A stretch of DNA of 64,000 bases from Bacillus sp. Marseille-P3661 (GTDB lineage Bacteria; Bacillota; Bacilli; Bacillales; Bacillaceae_J). The notes under the pieces were generated by a model. That model made no database searches. It had not been told where the DNA came from and saw only the letters and a program-made list of their open reading frames with translations. Where the stretch lies: assembly GCF_900240995.1 (NCBI RefSeq), contig NZ_LT965953.1, positions 517,303 to 581,302 on the forward strand, written 5' to 3'. Positions 17,546 to 24,723 of this stretch are shown one piece after another; the stretch's first letter is position 1; each line of letters begins with the position of its first letter. A program made the position numbers and the translations under genes.

Positions 17546-18274
17546 ATGACAAGAGGAAGAAAGAAACAATATCAACATTTAGAGGAAGAGTGGATTCGTT
17601 TATATAATGATGAGGGGCTGAACTTCTCAGAAATTGCAGAGCAATACAATGTACAAGTTGAGACAATATCTAAGTATATTAAGGATAAGGTCAGTAAGAG
17701 CAGTAAATCCCCATTTAAAGGTATTGTAGATGGATGGATGAATGAATACCGTTTGGAAGGAAGAAGCTTTGCTGAAATTGCTAGAAAATATGGAGTCAGC
17801 GAGTCAACAGTCAGAACGAATATTAACAAAGAATTAAACCCAATTATCAATGATTTAAAATGGACATGGATTTCCTTGTATAAAAAAGGACATTCTCTAA
17901 ATAGTATTGCTGAGATATACAATCTACATCCGAAAATAATACTGAAGACAATCAATCCTGAATTAAATATAGCTGACCAAAATCAGCGAAATACTTATGA
18001 ACACCTTCAAAAAATATGGATAGAACAATATGAATCAGGTCTTTCGTTTGAAAGCATTGCTAAGAAATATCATGTCAGTTCCAATACGGTCTATAAAAAT
18101 ATCAGTGAAAAAGTGAAATTACGTCGTAAACAAACAAAGACAGATCGGATAAAAGTAATGATTCCAACCTGGCGAAGGCTTTATCAAGAAAAAGGGCACA
18201 CGCTGCAAGAGATCGCACAACAATTTGATGTCGCCCCGTCTACAATTTTTAAATATATAAAAGAACACAAATAA
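17546..18274 (+). CDS. Protein of five tandem helix-turn-helix repeats
   Basis: 242 residues from ATG 17546 (ggtgga 7 bases upstream); GTG 17528 in the same frame lacks a good ribosome site. The whole chain is five repeats of about 45 residues. Each has an aromatic start (W..LY), then G.S..EIA..Y.V...T....I, the pattern of resolvase/Sigma70-region-4-type HTH units: EIAEQYNV, EIARKYGV, SIAEIYNL, SIAKKYHV, EIAQQFDV. No ligand or catalytic domain is present. It is predicted to bind a long or repeated DNA site. It stands alone under c-di-GMP riboswitch control, so it may carry c-di-GMP output to transcription or to nucleoid architecture. Confidence 0.85.
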   Translation: MTRGRKKQYQHLEEEWIRLYNDEGLNFSEIAEQYNVQVETISKYIKDKVSKSSKSPFKGIVDGWMNEYRLEGRSFAEIARKYGVSESTVRTNINKELNPIINDLKWTWISLYKKGHSLNSIAEIYNLHPKIILKTINPELNIADQNQRNTYEHLQKIWIEQYESGLSFESIAKKYHVSSNTVYKNISEKVKLRRKQTKTDRIKVMIPTWRRLYQEKGHTLQEIAQQFDVAPSTIFKYIKEHK

Positions 18275-18286
18275 GTAAGGAACTGA

Positions 18287-18330
18287 TGGAAAAGTTGGTA
18301 AGTCCTTTATGGGCTATCAACTTTTTTTGT
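18287..18330 (+). terminator. Terminator of the five-HTH gene
   Basis: AAAAGTTGGTAAG pairs (with G-U pairs) with GGCTATCAACTTTT, followed by a T-run, a few bases after the stop codon at 18274. Confidence 0.75.
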
Positions 18331-18371
18331 TTAATACAGTGTAAAGATTATGTAAATTTATTATATAACTC

Positions 18372-18421
18372 TTGGAAAACATAATTTTATATGTTATATT
18401 CAATATCGCATTCCGATATTG
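18372..18421 (+). promoter_or_regulatory. Promoter and operator of the PadR-chrA operon
   Basis: The -35 TTGGAA (18372-18377) and -10 TATATT (18395-18400) are 17 bases apart. Directly downstream is a perfect inverted repeat, CAATATCG-cattc-CGATATTG (18401-18421), and the half-site TTCCGATAT occurs again at 18424. The position over the transcription start fits repression by the PadR protein encoded next. Confidence 0.65.
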
Positions 18422-18454
18422 AGTTCCGATATCAAATTGTATGAAGGTGATGAC

Positions 18455-18763
18455 TTGGAAGATAAAGTATTACGTAAGCTTTTTCTGGGATTTATTCATA
18501 TCCATATATTACACCATGCAAGTGAACATCCGATTTTTGGTGTTTGGATGGTCGAGGAACTAAAGGAACATGGATATAATATAAGCTCTGGAACTCTTTA
18601 CCCTATTCTTCATTCTATGGAATCAGATGGTCTTTTATTAAAAGAAGAAAGAAATGTTGAAGGGAAAATAAGAAAGTATTATACGACCACTGAAAAGGGG
18701 AAGGCTGTTCTAATCGAAGCAAGGAAGAAAGCTTATGAATTATTTAAAGAAATAAAAGAATAG
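18455..18763 (+). CDS. PadR-family transcriptional regulator
   Basis: About 102 residues from TTG 18455, preceded by gaaggtga; in-frame upstream TTGs (18419, 18437) fall within the operator region. It has the PadR winged helix: FGVWMVEELKEHGYNISSGTLYPILHSMESDGLL, then GKIRKYYTTTEKGK. There is a short C-terminal helix, as in the s-PadR subfamily. It is followed by a chromate transporter gene 19 bases later, so it is probably an autoregulated repressor of that transporter; the inducer is unknown. Confidence 0.85.
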   Translation: MEDKVLRKLFLGFIHIHILHHASEHPIFGVWMVEELKEHGYNISSGTLYPILHSMESDGLLLKEERNVEGKIRKYYTTTEKGKAVLIEARKKAYELFKEIKE

Positions 18764-18782
18764 ATAAGAAGGTGGATGAATC

Positions 18783-19979
18783 ATGAATAATAATGGTAAG
18801 AAACAAGGAATTAATTCTTTATTAGAGATCCTTTTAGTTTCTACTAGGCTTGGCTTAACCTCGTTTGGAGGGCCAATTGCACATCTTGGCTATTTCCATG
18901 AGGAATATATTAGAAGAAGAAAGTGGATGGATGAAAAAAGCTATGCAGATTTAGTTGCTTTATGTCAGTTTCTTCCTGGACCTGCTAGTAGTCAAGTTGG
19001 AATTGGGATTGGGGTTATGCGAGCTGGAGTCTTAGGCGGGCTGGTATCTTTTCTTGGTTTTACACTTCCGTCGGTCATTGCGTTGATTGTATTTGCTCTT
19101 ATTCTTCAAGGTTTTGATGTGAGCGATGCTGGCTGGATACATGGTTTAAAAATAGTTGCTGTAGCAGTAGTGGCACATGCGATACTTGGAATGGCGCAAA
19201 AACTTACGCCTGATTTAAAAAGAAAGGCATTAGCTTTATTCGCATTAGTAACAACACTCTTATGGCAAACAGCGTTCACACAGGTCGGGGTAATATTGAT
19301 TTCTGCTTTTATCGGTTATTTATTATATAAACAACACGAAGAGAATGATGGCTCAAGAATAAACTTTCCAATATCGCGCCGTTTCGCGGTGGGATGTTTA
19401 ATCTTATTTTTTGGTTTATTATTTCTATTGCCTATTTTAAGGGAAATGACATCTTTAAGCTGGATCGCCATGTTTGATAGCTTTTATCGCTCAGGTTCGC
19501 TAGTGTTTGGCGGGGGGCATGTTGTATTACCATTGCTTGAACGTGAATTTGTACCAACAGGTTGGCTAAGCGAAGAAGCATTTTTAGCGGGTTATGGTGC
19601 CGCGCAGGCTGTTCCAGGTCCTTTATTTACGTTTGCTGCCTATTTAGGTGCAGTTATGAATGGCTGGCAGGGTGGATTAATTGCAACAGTGGCTATTTTT
19701 TTACCAGCATTCTTACTCGTTTTAGGAACATTGCCTTTTTGGGATTCTTTACGCAGTAATCCTAAAATAAAAGGAGCTTTAATGGGCGTAAATGCTGCAG
19801 TGGTTGGAATATTAATCTCTGCCTTTTACCAACCGATTTGGACCAGTTCAATTTTAGCACCTATTGATTTTGCCTTTGCTGCTATATTATTTAGTATGCT
19901 TGTGTTTTGGAAATTACCGCCTTGGATCATTGTGGTTGTAGGGGCATTAGGTGGCTCGCTTATGGCCTTAGTGTCATAA
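18783..19979 (+). CDS. chrA: Chromate transporter, fused two-domain CHR protein
   Basis: 398 residues with two homologous CHR domains and about 10-12 membrane segments. The duplicated family motifs are visible: TSFGGPIAHLGYFHEEYIRRRKW and LCQFLPGPASSQVGIGIG in the first half, VFGGGHVVLPLLEREF and GYGAAQAVPGPLFTFAAYLG in the second. The family exports chromate and possibly related oxyanions by proton-linked transport. It forms an operon with a PadR regulator, which also controls some chromate operons in other Bacilli. A split-gene version of the same family occurs at 52.6-53.8 kb. Confidence 0.9.
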   Translation: MNNNGKKQGINSLLEILLVSTRLGLTSFGGPIAHLGYFHEEYIRRRKWMDEKSYADLVALCQFLPGPASSQVGIGIGVMRAGVLGGLVSFLGFTLPSVIALIVFALILQGFDVSDAGWIHGLKIVAVAVVAHAILGMAQKLTPDLKRKALALFALVTTLLWQTAFTQVGVILISAFIGYLLYKQHEENDGSRINFPISRRFAVGCLILFFGLLFLLPILREMTSLSWIAMFDSFYRSGSLVFGGGHVVLPLLEREFVPTGWLSEEAFLAGYGAAQAVPGPLFTFAAYLGAVMNGWQGGLIATVAIFLPAFLLVLGTLPFWDSLRSNPKIKGALMGVNAAVVGILISAFYQPIWTSSILAPIDFAFAAILFSMLVFWKLPPWIIVVVGALGGSLMALVS

Positions 19980-20110
19980 ACAATTAAGAAGATACTTTCG
20001 ATGTAAATATACAATAAAGAGTGCAATATGTTTTTAACGGGTTTACTTGTGAGGTGCAAAACGGTAAATCGCAGACCGAATCAAATAGCAAATCACATAA
20101 ACTTCACAGT

Positions 20111-20150
20111 AAAAAGGATTAGAGATGCAATATCTCTAAGCCCTTTTTAC
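20111..20150 (+). terminator. Terminator downstream of chrA
   Basis: AAAAAGG and TTAGAGAT pair with ATCTCTAA and CCTTTTT around a five-base loop. It lies 130 bases after the chrA stop, within the MITE-like element. Confidence 0.7.
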
Positions 20151-20220
20151 TTTTCATTTTTCCCCGAAACCACCCGTAAGTTGTCCAATTTCATTAGATG
20201 CCAAAGCGAGTTTGATATAT

Positions 20221-20404
20221 AAGCGGAGAAATTTCGCTTAATTAGGAAATAGTACTGAAAATAGCTTGAATAGACGGAAAGATTCCGCCTATTTACTCGA
20301 AAAACGTAAAAATGGGTACCTTTGCTTTGCTTAATCGGAAAATCTCCGCTTATATAGCCCAAACCAAGCTCTATCCTGCTGTTTAACCGAAAAATCTCCG
20401 CTTA
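20221..20404. repeat. Four short palindromic units (AAGCGGA/TCCGCTTA type)
   Basis: The units begin at about 20221 (AAGCGGAGAAATTTCGCTTA), 20271 (TAGACGGAAAGATTCCGCC), 20331 (TTAATCGGAAAATCTCCGC) and 20383 (TTAACCGAAAAATCTCCGC), spaced 50-60 bases. The last two share AAAATCTCCGCTTAT. They resemble the small palindromic intergenic repeats common in Bacillus chromosomes; a function is not evident. Confidence 0.55.
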
Positions 20405-20550
20405 TTATTAATAACTCTGGTTACTGAATTATAATCTACATACTAAATCGCAAAATCAAGCACCCTCCAATAATTATTTCATACCCTGTGATTTACTATG
20501 TGAGTTAGGAGACGATAAGTTATTAAAATTCGCCAAAATGTTTATAAATC

Positions 20551-20594
20551 AATAAAAAACGCACTGTGAATTATAAAGTGAATTCAAGTGCGCT
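20551..20594 (-). terminator. Leftward terminator downstream of zur
   Basis: CGCACT(g)TGAATT pairs with AATTCAAGTGCG. On the minus strand the hairpin is followed by a T-run, so it stops leftward transcription from the zur gene. Confidence 0.65.
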
Positions 20595-20688
20595 TTCCTA
20601 TGTGTTTTCAATGTTTGCACCTCTGAAGTAAACCTGTTAAATATGTTTTGCGCTCTTTATTTTTATTAAAATAATTTTGTACGTACTT

Positions 20689-20736
20689 GTACTGCCGCAG
20701 CGCCTAGCCCTTAGGGGCTGACCAATGCGCTTGCAC
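20689..20736. repeat. Intergenic hairpin repeat
   Basis: GCGCCTAGCCC...GGGGCTGACCAATGCGC forms nested complementary segments (AGCCC with GGGCT, GCGC with GCGC). It is locally much more GC-rich than its surroundings and looks like a dispersed Bacillus palindromic repeat. It lies right after the zur stop codon. Confidence 0.35.
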
Positions 20737-20741
20737 TTTTC

Positions 20742-21155
20742 TTAATTAATGCAGTCCGGGCATCGTCCATAAATTTCAAACTTATGATTATCAATTTGAT
20801 AGCCGTTTAGCTCTTTAGTAATGTCGTTCATGGGGCATGTATGAATAGACTTTATTGTACCGCATTTTGAACAAATAAAATGGTGATGATGATTTTCTGT
20901 ATCACATCGAAACCGAAACTGCTTTTCGCCGTTTAATTCTGTAGATTCTAATATACCAATATCATTTAAAATATATAAATTTCTATAAACTGTGTCATAA
21001 CTAACGCCAGGGTATGATTCGACTAGATAATTAAAGACATCTTTTGCAGTTAAATAGTTTTTTGTGCTGTTAAATAACTCTAAAATCAACTCTCGCTTTC
21101 CAGTATGTTTATAACCCTTATCTTTTAATATATCATTTGCTTGATTAATATCCAT
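20742..21155 (-). CDS. zur: Fur-family regulator, probably Zur
   Basis: 137 residues. An N-terminal winged helix (KHTGKRELILELF, SYDTVYRNLYILNDIGIL) is followed by a dimerisation domain with the sensor histidines (NHHHHFICSKCG) and two structural zinc CxxC pairs (CSKC and CPDC). Fur, PerR and Zur cannot be separated by these motifs alone. The neighbours (a YcgR/YcgQ-type pair and a ZnuA-type lipoprotein) and three Zur boxes in the region make Zur the best call. On the minus strand, preceded by aaaaggagt. It should repress zinc-uptake genes when zinc is sufficient. Confidence 0.82.
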   Translation of the reverse strand: MDINQANDILKDKGYKHTGKRELILELFNSTKNYLTAKDVFNYLVESYPGVSYDTVYRNLYILNDIGILESTELNGEKQFRFRCDTENHHHHFICSKCGTIKSIHTCPMNDITKELNGYQIDNHKFEIYGRCPDCIN

Positions 21156-21256
21156 AAAGTACTCCTTTTGAAAAATAGTACAAGTTCATTCTTATGTATA
21201 AACATTATATCAAAATTGAGTAATAAAGAGTAAAGACAAGTAATAATATAGATTGA

Positions 21257-21277
21257 AAACTGTAATGGTTACGATTT
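21257..21277 (+). promoter_or_regulatory. Zur box upstream of the permease gene
   Basis: AAACTGTAATGGTTACGATTT contains the core GTAATGGTTAC followed by GATTT, one base different from the boxes upstream of the znuA-like gene. It lies 62 bases before the ATG at 21339. Confidence 0.7.
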
Positions 21278-21338
21278 ATAATGATATTTAAGAGTATTAG
21301 TAAGTAATTCAATGTTATGACAGTTGGAGGATCATAAA

Positions 21339-22346
21339 ATGTTAATATGGATCAGGGCACATTTATTTGATTTAACAGGTATAGCAGCGATAGGGGTATT
21401 GCTCTATTTTCTTTCGTTTGGAAAAGTTATAGAGATAAATGTAGGAACTGTGTTGCCTAACTCATTTAAGCAATTAAATACCATTTTTCTAAGTATATTA
21501 ATAGAAGCAATACCCTTTGTACTAATTGGTGTTTTAATTGCAGGATTTATTCAAATCTTTATAACTGAAGAACATATAAAACGATGGATTCCTAAAAATA
21601 AAGTAATGGCAATTACAATGAGTTGTGTTGTCGGAGCATTATTTCCTGCTTGTGAGTGCGGAATCGTACCAATTGTACGAAGATTAATTTCAAAAGGAGT
21701 TCCGATATATGCAGGAATTGGATTTATGCTGACAGGCCCGCTTATCAACCCTATTGTAATTCTGTCAACATACATGGCGTTTGGTAATGATTTAAACATG
21801 GCTAGCTTAAGAATGGGGATAGGTTTTCTGGCTGCATTAGCAATTGCATTAATTGTCAGCTTATTTTTTAAAAACAATCAGTTAAAGCCCTCGGTGATTA
21901 GTTCTGATGTTAATTCTAGATTAAAAAACAAGCAACAACCCTTTTTCGATAAAATTGAACATATGCTTAGACATTCTATAGATGAATTTTTTGATATGTC
22001 TAAGTACCTAATACTGGGTGCTTTTGTAGCAGCTTTTGTACAAACTTATGTTTCTACTAAATCACTGTTATTATTAGGTGATGGTTTCATTGCTTCAACA
22101 ATTGTGATGATGGGGCTAGCTTATTTCTTATCACTTTGTTCGGAAGCGGATGCGTTTATTGGCGCTTCATTTAGGAGTGTATTTTCATCATCATCTATTT
22201 TGGCATTCTTAATATATGGACCAATGATTGACTTGAAGAACACCATTATGTTATTAAGTGTCTTTAAAACTAAATTTGTTTTCATTTTATTAACAATAAT
22301 TACATTCACTGTATTTGTGCTAGTTAGTTTAGTAGATGTCTTTTAG
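21339..22346 (+). CDS. UPF0718/YcgR-type permease
   Basis: 335 residues from ATG 21339 (ttggagga upstream); the in-frame TTG 21324 overlaps the ribosome site itself. It has eight or so membrane segments and the family motifs PACECGIVPIVRRLISKGVP, TGPLINPIVILSTY and SLCSEADAFIGASF with conserved Cys/Glu/Asp residues. This permease family pairs with a TIGR03943 protein, as here, 15 bases downstream. In B. subtilis the pair is YcgR/YcgQ. Regulation by Zur (box at 21257) suggests a role in zinc handling or metallochaperone export, but transport has not been shown for the family, to my knowledge. Confidence 0.82.
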   Translation: MLIWIRAHLFDLTGIAAIGVLLYFLSFGKVIEINVGTVLPNSFKQLNTIFLSILIEAIPFVLIGVLIAGFIQIFITEEHIKRWIPKNKVMAITMSCVVGALFPACECGIVPIVRRLISKGVPIYAGIGFMLTGPLINPIVILSTYMAFGNDLNMASLRMGIGFLAALAIALIVSLFFKNNQLKPSVISSDVNSRLKNKQQPFFDKIEHMLRHSIDEFFDMSKYLILGAFVAAFVQTYVSTKSLLLLGDGFIASTIVMMGLAYFLSLCSEADAFIGASFRSVFSSSSILAFLIYGPMIDLKNTIMLLSVFKTKFVFILLTIITFTVFVLVSLVDVF

Positions 22347-22361
22347 TAAAGGGTGATCGAT

Positions 22362-23312
22362 ATGAAGTTTAATCCACAACATTTTTTACGAGCAGTTATT
22401 TTAGCAGCTTTTACATTTTTATTTATAAAATTGCATATTACAGGTGATATTTATAAATACATTAATCCAAAATATGAGGATATAAGTAAGATTGCTGCGG
22501 CAATATTTCTTTTTTTCTTTTTTATTCAGCTCTTTCGAGTTTGGGAAGTTGCAAAGCATGATCATCATGAACATGATGCATGTAAGTTAGACTGTAATCA
22601 TGACCATGACCACGATCATGGGTACTCAGTTTCTTTTCCGAAAAAGTTAGTAAGTTACTCAATTATTATTTTTCCATTAGTAACAGGATTCTCCTTGGCT
22701 CCGGCCGTATTAGATTCATCTATTGCTGCCAAAAAAGGGGTTATGTTTCAAGGAAACGCTATAAGTGAGGGTTCTAGTAGTAGTGATGTTAGTAACGATA
22801 ATAGTTTACAAGATAATAGTAATATAGAAATTGAAGAACAGTTGCTCGAATTGGATGAAATACCGATAATCAATAATAATTATATGTCACAAGAAAATTT
22901 TGATGAAAAAATGAAAAGCTTATCAAAACAAGCGGTCCTAAAGATGGAAGATTCTATATTTGAACCCTATTATGAAAAAATAGGAATGGAACCGCAAAAA
23001 TATGAAGGTAGAAAAATTAGTTTAATGGGATTTGTATATAAAGAAGAAGGTCTTAACCCTAATCAAGTGGTAGTATCAAGGTTTTTAGTAACTCATTGTA
23101 TAGCAGATGCTAGTATTATCGGATTTTTAACAGAGTTTCAACAAGAGGTTGGAGATTTGGAAGAAGATACATGGCTTGAATTAGAAGGAACTTTAACGAT
23201 GACAACTTATAATGGGTTAGAATTACCCATGATTCAAGCAGAAAAGTGGACGATTATTGAACAACCTGAAGAGCCATATGTATACCCTGTATTAACTAGG
23301 GTAGTGGAATAG
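22362..23312 (+). CDS. TIGR03943/YcgQ-type membrane protein
   Basis: 316 residues from ATG 22362 (aaagggtga upstream; GTG 22353 is a less likely start). Two membrane helices at the N-terminus, then a short His/Asp-rich metal-binding loop (KHDHHEHDAC and DHDHDHG, about 62-88), a third helix (about 100-120) and an extracytoplasmic C-terminal domain with a GFVYKEEGLNPNQVVVSRFLVTHC-like segment typical of the family. It is the partner of the preceding permease. The His-rich loop and Zur box fit a zinc-related function. Confidence 0.82.
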   Translation: MKFNPQHFLRAVILAAFTFLFIKLHITGDIYKYINPKYEDISKIAAAIFLFFFFIQLFRVWEVAKHDHHEHDACKLDCNHDHDHDHGYSVSFPKKLVSYSIIIFPLVTGFSLAPAVLDSSIAAKKGVMFQGNAISEGSSSSDVSNDNSLQDNSNIEIEEQLLELDEIPIINNNYMSQENFDEKMKSLSKQAVLKMEDSIFEPYYEKIGMEPQKYEGRKISLMGFVYKEEGLNPNQVVVSRFLVTHCIADASIIGFLTEFQQEVGDLEEDTWLELEGTLTMTTYNGLELPMIQAEKWTIIEQPEEPYVYPVLTRVVE

Positions 23313-23366
23313 AACTTTATTGATATATAATAAGCCACTTGTTGGAAAAAATCCTTATATTAAGAG

Positions 23367-23404
23367 AAAGGGAAGTGTCCTAGTGTAAACACTTCCCTTT
23401 TATA
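23367..23404. terminator. Bidirectional terminator between convergent zinc genes
   Basis: AAAGGGAAGTGT pairs with ACACTTCCCTTT, with T-runs in the plus direction. It separates the rightward TIGR03943 gene from the leftward znuA-like gene. Confidence 0.8.
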
Positions 23405-23405
23405 T

Positions 23406-24548
23406 TTAATTCAATGCTTTATCAAGTGTTTCAAGGTTCTTATACATTAAACTAAAATAATCTTCTCCATTCTTAATATCTTCTTCTGTCAAAGTAGAAA
23501 GGTTGTGTAATCGAAGTGGTGTTGCATTAATTTCACTACGAATAACTTCAGCTACTTTTGGCGTTATATTTTGTTCAAATAAAACGTATTTGAGATTTTT
23601 TTCGTTGGCAATCTGAATGATATCCTCTAGTTGTCTTTGAGAAGGTTCATTTGTAGGTGAAAGGCCTGTCACGGCTATTTGTTGCAGTCCATAGTTTTCT
23701 TCCCAGTAACCATATGCAGCGTGTGCTACGATCATTTCAGGATTTTTCTTTGAATCAAATAAAGTATGAAAATCTTTATCTAGATTTTCAAGATCTGTCT
23801 TTAATGAAGAAAAGTTTTTCTCAAATTCTGCTGTCTGTTCAGGTTTTAAAGTGATAAGTGTGTTTTTAATATTTTCAGCTAGTATTATAGAGCGAAAGGG
23901 ATCTAACCAGACATGTGGATCAATATCTTCATGAGAATGCTCATCTTTTACAACTTCTTCGTCGTGATGTGGATTGCCGTGATCATGATCCTCTTCGTCA
24001 TGGTGATTGGTATCTTCCTCTTGATGAAGTTTGTCCTCGTGAACGTGTTTTTTGTCTTGATTAAGTCCGTTATTGAGAGTATGTCCTTCGTCTAGAGAAG
24101 GTTCAATATTCTCTGTATGTCCGTCACTTTCATTATGTTCATGGATATGTTCGATTGTTTCAATTCCTTCAGTTGCAGAAATAATCAATACGTTCTCACT
24201 TTTCAGTGCATCATCTATTTTCTCTGCAAAAGATTCCATTCCTAATCCATTAAAAATAAAGGCATCTGCTTTAGCGATCGTTACCATTTGTTTTGATGTT
24301 AGTTCATATGTATGCGCATCAGAACCGGGTGGCATAATGCTTTCAACCTCTACATGTTCTTTACCGATTCTTTTTGTAAAATACTCTAGTGGATAAATGG
24401 TAGTATAGACAATTAATTTGTTGTTTTCTTGGTTTACTGTTGCAATACTTATGTCCTCTTTTGTTGAAGAAGGGTCTGCTTTACCACTACATCCTGATAT
24501 AAACAAAGAAAATACCAATAGAAATACAAATGAAATAGACTTTAACAT
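23406..24548 (-). CDS. znuA: ZnuA/AdcA-type zinc-binding lipoprotein
   Basis: 380 residues. A lipoprotein signal with lipobox LFISGC (Cys20) is followed by a cluster A-I binding fold: TIYPLEYFTKRIG, PPGSDAHTYELT (first zinc His), DPHVWLDP (second), MIVAHAAYGYWEENYG (third) and LFEQNITPKVAEVI (acid). A long His/Asp/Glu-rich loop (about 135-215) is the mark of zinc-specific members. No znuB or znuC gene is adjacent, so it must use a permease encoded elsewhere. Two Zur boxes lie upstream. Confidence 0.9.
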   Translation of the reverse strand: MLKSISFVFLLVFSLFISGCSGKADPSSTKEDISIATVNQENNKLIVYTTIYPLEYFTKRIGKEHVEVESIMPPGSDAHTYELTSKQMVTIAKADAFIFNGLGMESFAEKIDDALKSENVLIISATEGIETIEHIHEHNESDGHTENIEPSLDEGHTLNNGLNQDKKHVHEDKLHQEEDTNHHDEEDHDHGNPHHDEEVVKDEHSHEDIDPHVWLDPFRSIILAENIKNTLITLKPEQTAEFEKNFSSLKTDLENLDKDFHTLFDSKKNPEMIVAHAAYGYWEENYGLQQIAVTGLSPTNEPSQRQLEDIIQIANEKNLKYVLFEQNITPKVAEVIRSEINATPLRLHNLSTLTEEDIKNGEDYFSLMYKNLETLDKALN

Positions 24549-24587
24549 AGTTTACATATTCCTCCCTAAATATATTTACTAATACAC

Positions 24588-24632
24588 AATATCGTAATCA
24601 TTACGATTTGTAAAGTGTAATGATTACGGTTT
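24588..24632 (-). promoter_or_regulatory. Two Zur boxes upstream of znuA
   Basis: ATCGTAATCATTACGATTT (24591-24609) and GTGTAATGATTACGGTTT (24615-24632) both match the Bacillus Zur consensus TCGTAATNATTACGA, the first exactly in the core. They lie 40-85 bases upstream of the start codon. Confidence 0.85.
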
Positions 24633-24678
24633 ATTAAAAAGACCATAAGTAAAAGAATTCAGATAGATGTTACCCAAT

Positions 24679-24710
24679 AAAAAAAGCTTTACTTATTTTT
24701 AAGTAAAGCG
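24679..24710 (-). terminator. Leftward terminator
   Basis: GCTTTACTT pairs with AAGTAAAGC; on the minus strand a run of T follows. It ends the gene at 24724-25101. Confidence 0.75.
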
Positions 24711-24723
24711 CACTAAAATATAT

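Larger units (their letters stand above)
20013..20662. mobile_element. MITE-like element with 48-bp terminal inverted repeats
   Basis: The sequence 20013-20060 and the reverse complement of 20615-20662 match at 40 of 48 positions by my count, sharing AATAAAGAG, TTTAAC, GGTTTACTT and GAGGTGCAAA. The 650-bp interval has no credible gene. It holds a terminator-like hairpin for chrA, four short palindromic units and a left-facing terminator. No target-site duplication is obvious. The inverted-repeat structure is seen directly; mobility is inferred. Confidence 0.55.

Noticed and set aside
20028-20222. 64-residue plus-strand frame inside the MITE-like element
   Set aside because: It runs through the left inverted repeat and a terminator hairpin, and has no ribosome site or recognisable motif.
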